Shown here in pieces: positions 60,383 through 64,000 of a stretch of DNA of 64,000 bases. The position numbers and the translations under genes were made by a program. This DNA is from Dermatemys mawii (lineage: Eukaryota > Chordata > Testudines > Dermatemydidae). The notes beneath the pieces were generated by a model, which was not told where the DNA came from, did not search any database, and was given only the letters and a program-made list of their open reading frames with translations. Within the stretch, counting starts at the first letter, position 1. Each line of letters starts with the position of its first letter. The stretch is from positions 17,649,115-17,713,114 of the forward strand of contig ML677348.1 in assembly GCA_007922305.1 (NCBI GenBank). The letters are read 5' to 3'.

Positions 60383-62517
60383 ATATATTAGGAACTGGGG
60401 AAACTTTTGGGAAAGGGGCAGCCTATACAGGAAGGATGGGCTCCACTGAAACCAAAATGGAACCAGATTGCTGGCAATTAAAATGAGAAAGATTCTAGAG
60501 CAGTTTTTAAACTAACGGCTGGGGGAAAGCCAACAAGTGTGGAGGAGCACGTTGTTCAGAAAGAAACATTCCTTAGGGGTGGATCTATTAATGGAGGTTC
60601 TCTATGTTCTAGTAAGGACGAGAGGATGGTAGATGATAAAATATAGGTAAGATCTGATCAGAAACAGTCAAATGAAAAAGAGCCCCATTCAATTAAATTA
60701 TGTAATGGCAGACAGCTTTAAAAGTGACTAGTTACAAAGGATGAATATAAACAAATAACTTAAGTATGTAGAGACAAAATTAGAAAGATCAAGGCAAAAA
60801 ACGAGATCAAATTAGCTAGGGACATAAAAGGAAACAAGAAAATATTCTACAAATACATTAGAAGCAAGAGGAAGACCAAGGAAGAGTAGGCCTGTTACTC
60901 AATGTGGGGGGAAAGACAACAACAAAAAATATGGAAATGGAAAAGGTGCTTAATGACTTCTTCGTTTCGGTTTTCACCAAGGTTAGTGGTGATTGGACGT
61001 CCAACATAGTGAATGTCAGTGAAAATGAGGTAGGATCAGAATGCAAAATAGGGAAAGAACAAGTCAAAAATTACTTAGACAAGTTAGATGTCTTCAAATC
61101 ACCAGGGCCTAATGAAGTGCATTCTAGAATACTCAAGGAACTGACTGAGGAAATAGCTGAGCCATTAGCAATTATCTTTGAAAAGTCATGGAAGACGGGA
61201 GACATTCCAGAAGACTGGAAAAGGGAAAATGTAGTGCCCATCTATAAAAATGGAAATAAGGACAACCTGGGGAATTACAGACCAGTCAACTTAACTTCTG
61301 CACCCAGAAAGATAATGGAGGAAATAATTAAGCAATCAATTTGGAAACATCTAGAAAAGGAGTGGGCAAACTTTTTGGCCCGAGGGCCACACTGGGCTTC
61401 AAAATTGTGCGAAGGGCGGCGTAGGGAAGGCCCGCCCCCTATCCGACCCCCACCCACTTCCTGCCCCCTGACTATCCCCCTCAGAACCCAACCCGTCCAA
61501 CCCCCTCCTCCCCGATCACCGCCTCCAGAGACCCCCCACTCTAACTGACCCCCAGGACCCCACCCCCTATCTAGCCCCCCATCTGTTCCCTGACCACCCT
61601 CCAGAGACCCCCCACACCCTAACCTTCCCCCCGCCGCAAACTGGCTTATCTGATCAGCCGGGCGCGGGGCCCCATGGCTCTCAACACTCCGCCGGGGCGC
61701 GCATCTTCCCGCGCTCCGCCCAGCACCCCGTGCCGGGAGCGCAGGGACCCGCAGCTTTCCGCGCTCAGCCCCGGAACGCGGGCCGCATGGCTTTCCACCC
61801 TCAGCCCGGCCCCCAGGGCTGGGAGCGCGGGGCCCCGCAGCTTGCCGCGGTCAGCCCAGCCCCTGGCTCGGGGTGCGGGGTCGCGTGGCTTTCCGCCCTC
61901 GGCCCAGCCCCCCAGTCCAGAGCAGGGGCAGTGCGGCTTGCCACACTCGGCCCAGCCCCCCAGTCGGGAGCAGGGGCAGCACGGCTTGCCCCGCTTGGCC
62001 CGGACCCCTGCCGGGAGTCCAGGGCCACGTGGCTTGCCGCGCTCGGCCCTGCACCCCGGGCCCGGAACGCGGGGCCATGCGGCTTGCCGCTTTGGGGAGG
62101 GAGGGCAGGGCCCCCGGCCAAAGCTCACGGGCCACATAAAAATGGCCGGCGGGCCACATGTGGCCCGCGGGCCGTAGTTTGCCCATGTCTGATCTAGAAG
62201 ATAATAAAGTGATATACAACAGTCAGCATGGATTTGTCAAGAACAAATTGTGTCAGACTAACCTGATAGCTTTCTTTGCCAGGGTAACAAGTCTTGTAGA
62301 TGCGAGGAAGCAGTAGATGTGGTATATCTTGACTTTAGTAAAGCTTTTGATACTGTCTTGCATGATATTTAATCAACAAACTAGGGAAATACAACCTACA
62401 TGGAGTTACTAGAAGGTGGGTGCATAATTGGTTGGAAAATCGTTCCCAGAGAGTAGTTATCAGTAGTTCACAGTCATGCTGGAAGGGCATAAAGAGTGGG
62501 GTCCCGCAGCAGCCCAA
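60383..62517 (+). pseudogene. Same CR1 copy: ORF2 relic, endonuclease lost, split by a hAT element
   Basis: After ORF1 the text runs to about 60775, then jumps to the pre-reverse-transcriptase region, so the endonuclease domain is missing. The frame 60904-61356 carries the conserved reverse-transcriptase start ([26 protein letters not shown]). It is cut at 61356 by a hAT element and resumes at 62192-62200 with 'caacagtcagcatggatttg'. The copy ends near 62517 in 'gtggggtcccgcag', where a second CR1 begins. Confidence 0.82.
61357..62191 (-). mobile_element. 835-bp, very GC-rich hAT element inside CR1, perfect TSD
   Basis: The flanks atctagaa (61349-61356 and 62192-62199) are identical. The left end AAGGAGTGGGCAAACT and right end AGTTTGCCCATGTCTG are inverted repeats, slightly worn. 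The signature 'ttggcccgagggccac' at the left shows the reverse orientation relative to the copies at 27398 and 43507. From about 61640 to 62110 it is extremely GC- and CpG-rich, with repeats of 'cagccccccagtcnggagca'. Several long open frames on both strands are compositional. Confidence 0.92.
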
Positions 62518-63911
62518 CACTGTAGCATTTAATTTCAGAAAGGGGGACTACACAAAACTGAAAAAATGAGTTAAACAGAAATTAAAAGGTACAGTGCAAA
62601 AGGGAAATCCCTGCAAGCTGCATGGAAACTTTTAAAAGACGCCATTATAGAGGCTCAACTTAAATGTATACCCCAAATAAAAAAAACATAATAAGAGACC
62701 CAAAAAAGCGCCACTATGGTTAAATATACTAAAAGAAGCAGTGAGAGACACAAATGCATCCTTTAAAAAGTGGAAGTTAAATCCTAGTGAGGAAAATAGA
62801 AAGGAGCATAAACTCCAGCAAATGAAGTGTAAAAATATAATTAGAAAGACCAAAAAGAATGTGGATAACAAATAGCCAAAGACTCAAAAAGTAATAGCAA
62901 AAAATTTTTTTAAATACATCAGAATCAGGAAACCTGCTAAACAACCAGTGGGGCCACTGGACGATCGAGATGCTAAAGAAGTACTCAAGGATGATAAGGC
63001 CATTGCAGAGAATCTAAATGAATTCTTTGCATTGATCTTCACAGCTGAGAATGAGGGAGTTTCCCAAACCTGAGCCATTCTTTTTAGGTGACAAAGCTGA
63101 GGAACTGTTCCAGACTGAGATGTTATTAGAGGAGGTTTTGTAACAAATTGATAAACTAAACAGTAATAAGTCACCAGGACCAGATGGTATTCACCCAAGA
63201 GTTCTGAAGGAACTCAAATTTAAGTGAAATTTCGGAACTGTAGTTTGTAATCCATCATTTAAATCAATACCAAATGACTACAGGATAGCTAAGGTGATGC
63301 CAATTTTTAAAAACAGAGGTGATCCCAGCAATTACAGGCCAGTAAACCTGACTTCAGTATCGGGAAAACTGGTTGAAACTATAATAAAGAATAAAATTGT
63401 CAGACACATAGATTAACATAATTTGTTGGGGAAGAGTCAACATGGTTTTTGTAAAAGTAAATTATGCCTCACCAATCTATTAGAATTCTTTGAGGAGATC
63501 AACAAGCATGTGGACAAGGTGGATATAGTGCACTTAGATTTTCAGAAAGCCTTTGACAAGGTCCCACAACAAAGGCTCTTAAGCAAAATGAGCTGTCATG
63601 GGATAAGAGGGAAGATCCTCTCATGGATCAGTAACTGGTTAAAAGATAAGAAACAAAGAGTAGGAATAAATGGTCAGTTTTCAGAATGGTGAGAGGTATA
63701 TAGTGGTGTCCCCTACGGGTCTGTACTGGGACTAGTCCTATTCAACATCTTCATAAATGATCTGGAAAAAGGGGTAAACAGTGAGGGTGAAAAATTTGCA
63801 GATGATACAAAACTACTCAATATAGTTAAGTCCCAAGCAGACTGTGAAGAGCTACAAAAGCATCTCACAAAACTGGGTGACTGGGGCAACAAAATGACAG
63901 ATGAAATTAAT
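62518..63911 (+). pseudogene. Second CR1 LINE, ORF2 reverse-transcriptase relic
   Basis: Begins with CR1 text 'gcatttaatttcagaaaggg' and runs through the pre-RT and RT regions. The frame 63423-63692 shows VHLDFQKAFDKVPQQRLLSK and ISNWLKDKKQRVGINGQFSE. Further on, FADDTKLL is the palm catalytic box (AD-D form). Stops and frameshifts break it elsewhere. It ends abruptly at about 63911, where a Penelope-like end begins. Confidence 0.85.
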
Positions 63912-63913
63912 TG

Positions 63914-64000
63914 ACAAAGAGTCCTGTGGCACCTTAAAGACTAACTAAAGTATTAGAGCATAAGCTTTCGTGGGCTAATACCCACTTCGTCGGATCTGAC
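63914..64000 (-). mobile_element. Penelope-like element end with hammerhead-type motif (runs off window)
   Basis: The phrase 'caaagagtcctgtggcacct' followed by 'taaagactaac' and 'ataagctttcgtgggctaat' is characteristic of Penelope-like repeats in reptiles. On the minus strand, CCGACGA (63993-63987), a 5-bp stem CCCAC/GTGGG (63981-63985 with 63970-63974), GAAA (63969-63966) and a 2-bp stem GC-TTAT-GC (63965-63958) are laid out like the small hammerhead variants known from these elements. The core is CCGACGA, not the canonical CTGANGA. The element continues outside the window. Confidence 0.7.

Noticed and set aside
61646..62219. Several overlapping frames of 88-167 codons on both strands
   Set aside because: All fall in the GC-rich repeat core of the hAT element inserted in CR1.
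49100..63900. Expected neighbour SLC25A15 (next to MRPS31 in mammals)
   Set aside because: No carrier-family motifs or matching exons could be seen on either strand. If synteny holds, the gene lies beyond the window.
1..64000. CRISPR arrays, operons, tRNA or rRNA genes
   Set aside because: No regularly spaced identical repeats, no cloverleaf with A and B boxes, and no rRNA core sequence were seen. The window is vertebrate nuclear DNA.

Overview
The window is vertebrate nuclear DNA from a reptile, most likely a turtle or tortoise. The evidence is the repeat mix: many CR1 LINE copies, many short hAT-type elements with intact 8-bp target-site duplications (TSDs), MIR-like SINEs, a Penelope-like tail with a hammerhead-type motif, and no mammalian SINEs. 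The lineage call rests on recognising repeat families by eye, not on a database search.

There is one recognisable host gene, MRPS31 (mitochondrial small-subunit ribosomal protein mS31), on the minus strand. Its seven coding exons run from the start codon at 49094 to the stop at 18471. All six introns are GT-AG, all phases agree, and the joined frame is 394 codons plus a stop. A CpG island (about 48.59-49.13 kb) covers exon 1 and the start of intron 1. No tRNA, rRNA, CRISPR array or second host gene was found.

Layout: 1-18.4 kb is intergenic DNA downstream of MRPS31. It holds a 1.1-kb G-rich element, a TTTAAA-rich inverted-repeat array, small palindromic elements, MIR remnants and a solo LTR. 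From 18.5 to 49.1 kb is MRPS31, whose introns are loaded with transposons: hAT elements in introns 5, 3 and 1, a Tigger-like CpG-rich element in intron 4, a degraded CR1 in intron 3, and a tower of nested CR1 copies in intron 1. From 49.1 to 64 kb is the 5' flank, again mostly CR1 and hAT sequence. It includes a CR1 with a long esterase-type ORF1 that is split by a very GC-rich hAT element, a second CR1 placed head to tail with it, and a Penelope-like end cut by the window edge.

I found no new multigene system. The points most worth a second look are the hammerhead-like motif at the right edge, the nested insertions that give relative ages, the GC-rich or G-run-rich hAT elements, the TTTAAA inverted array, and the MRPS31 C-terminal tail.
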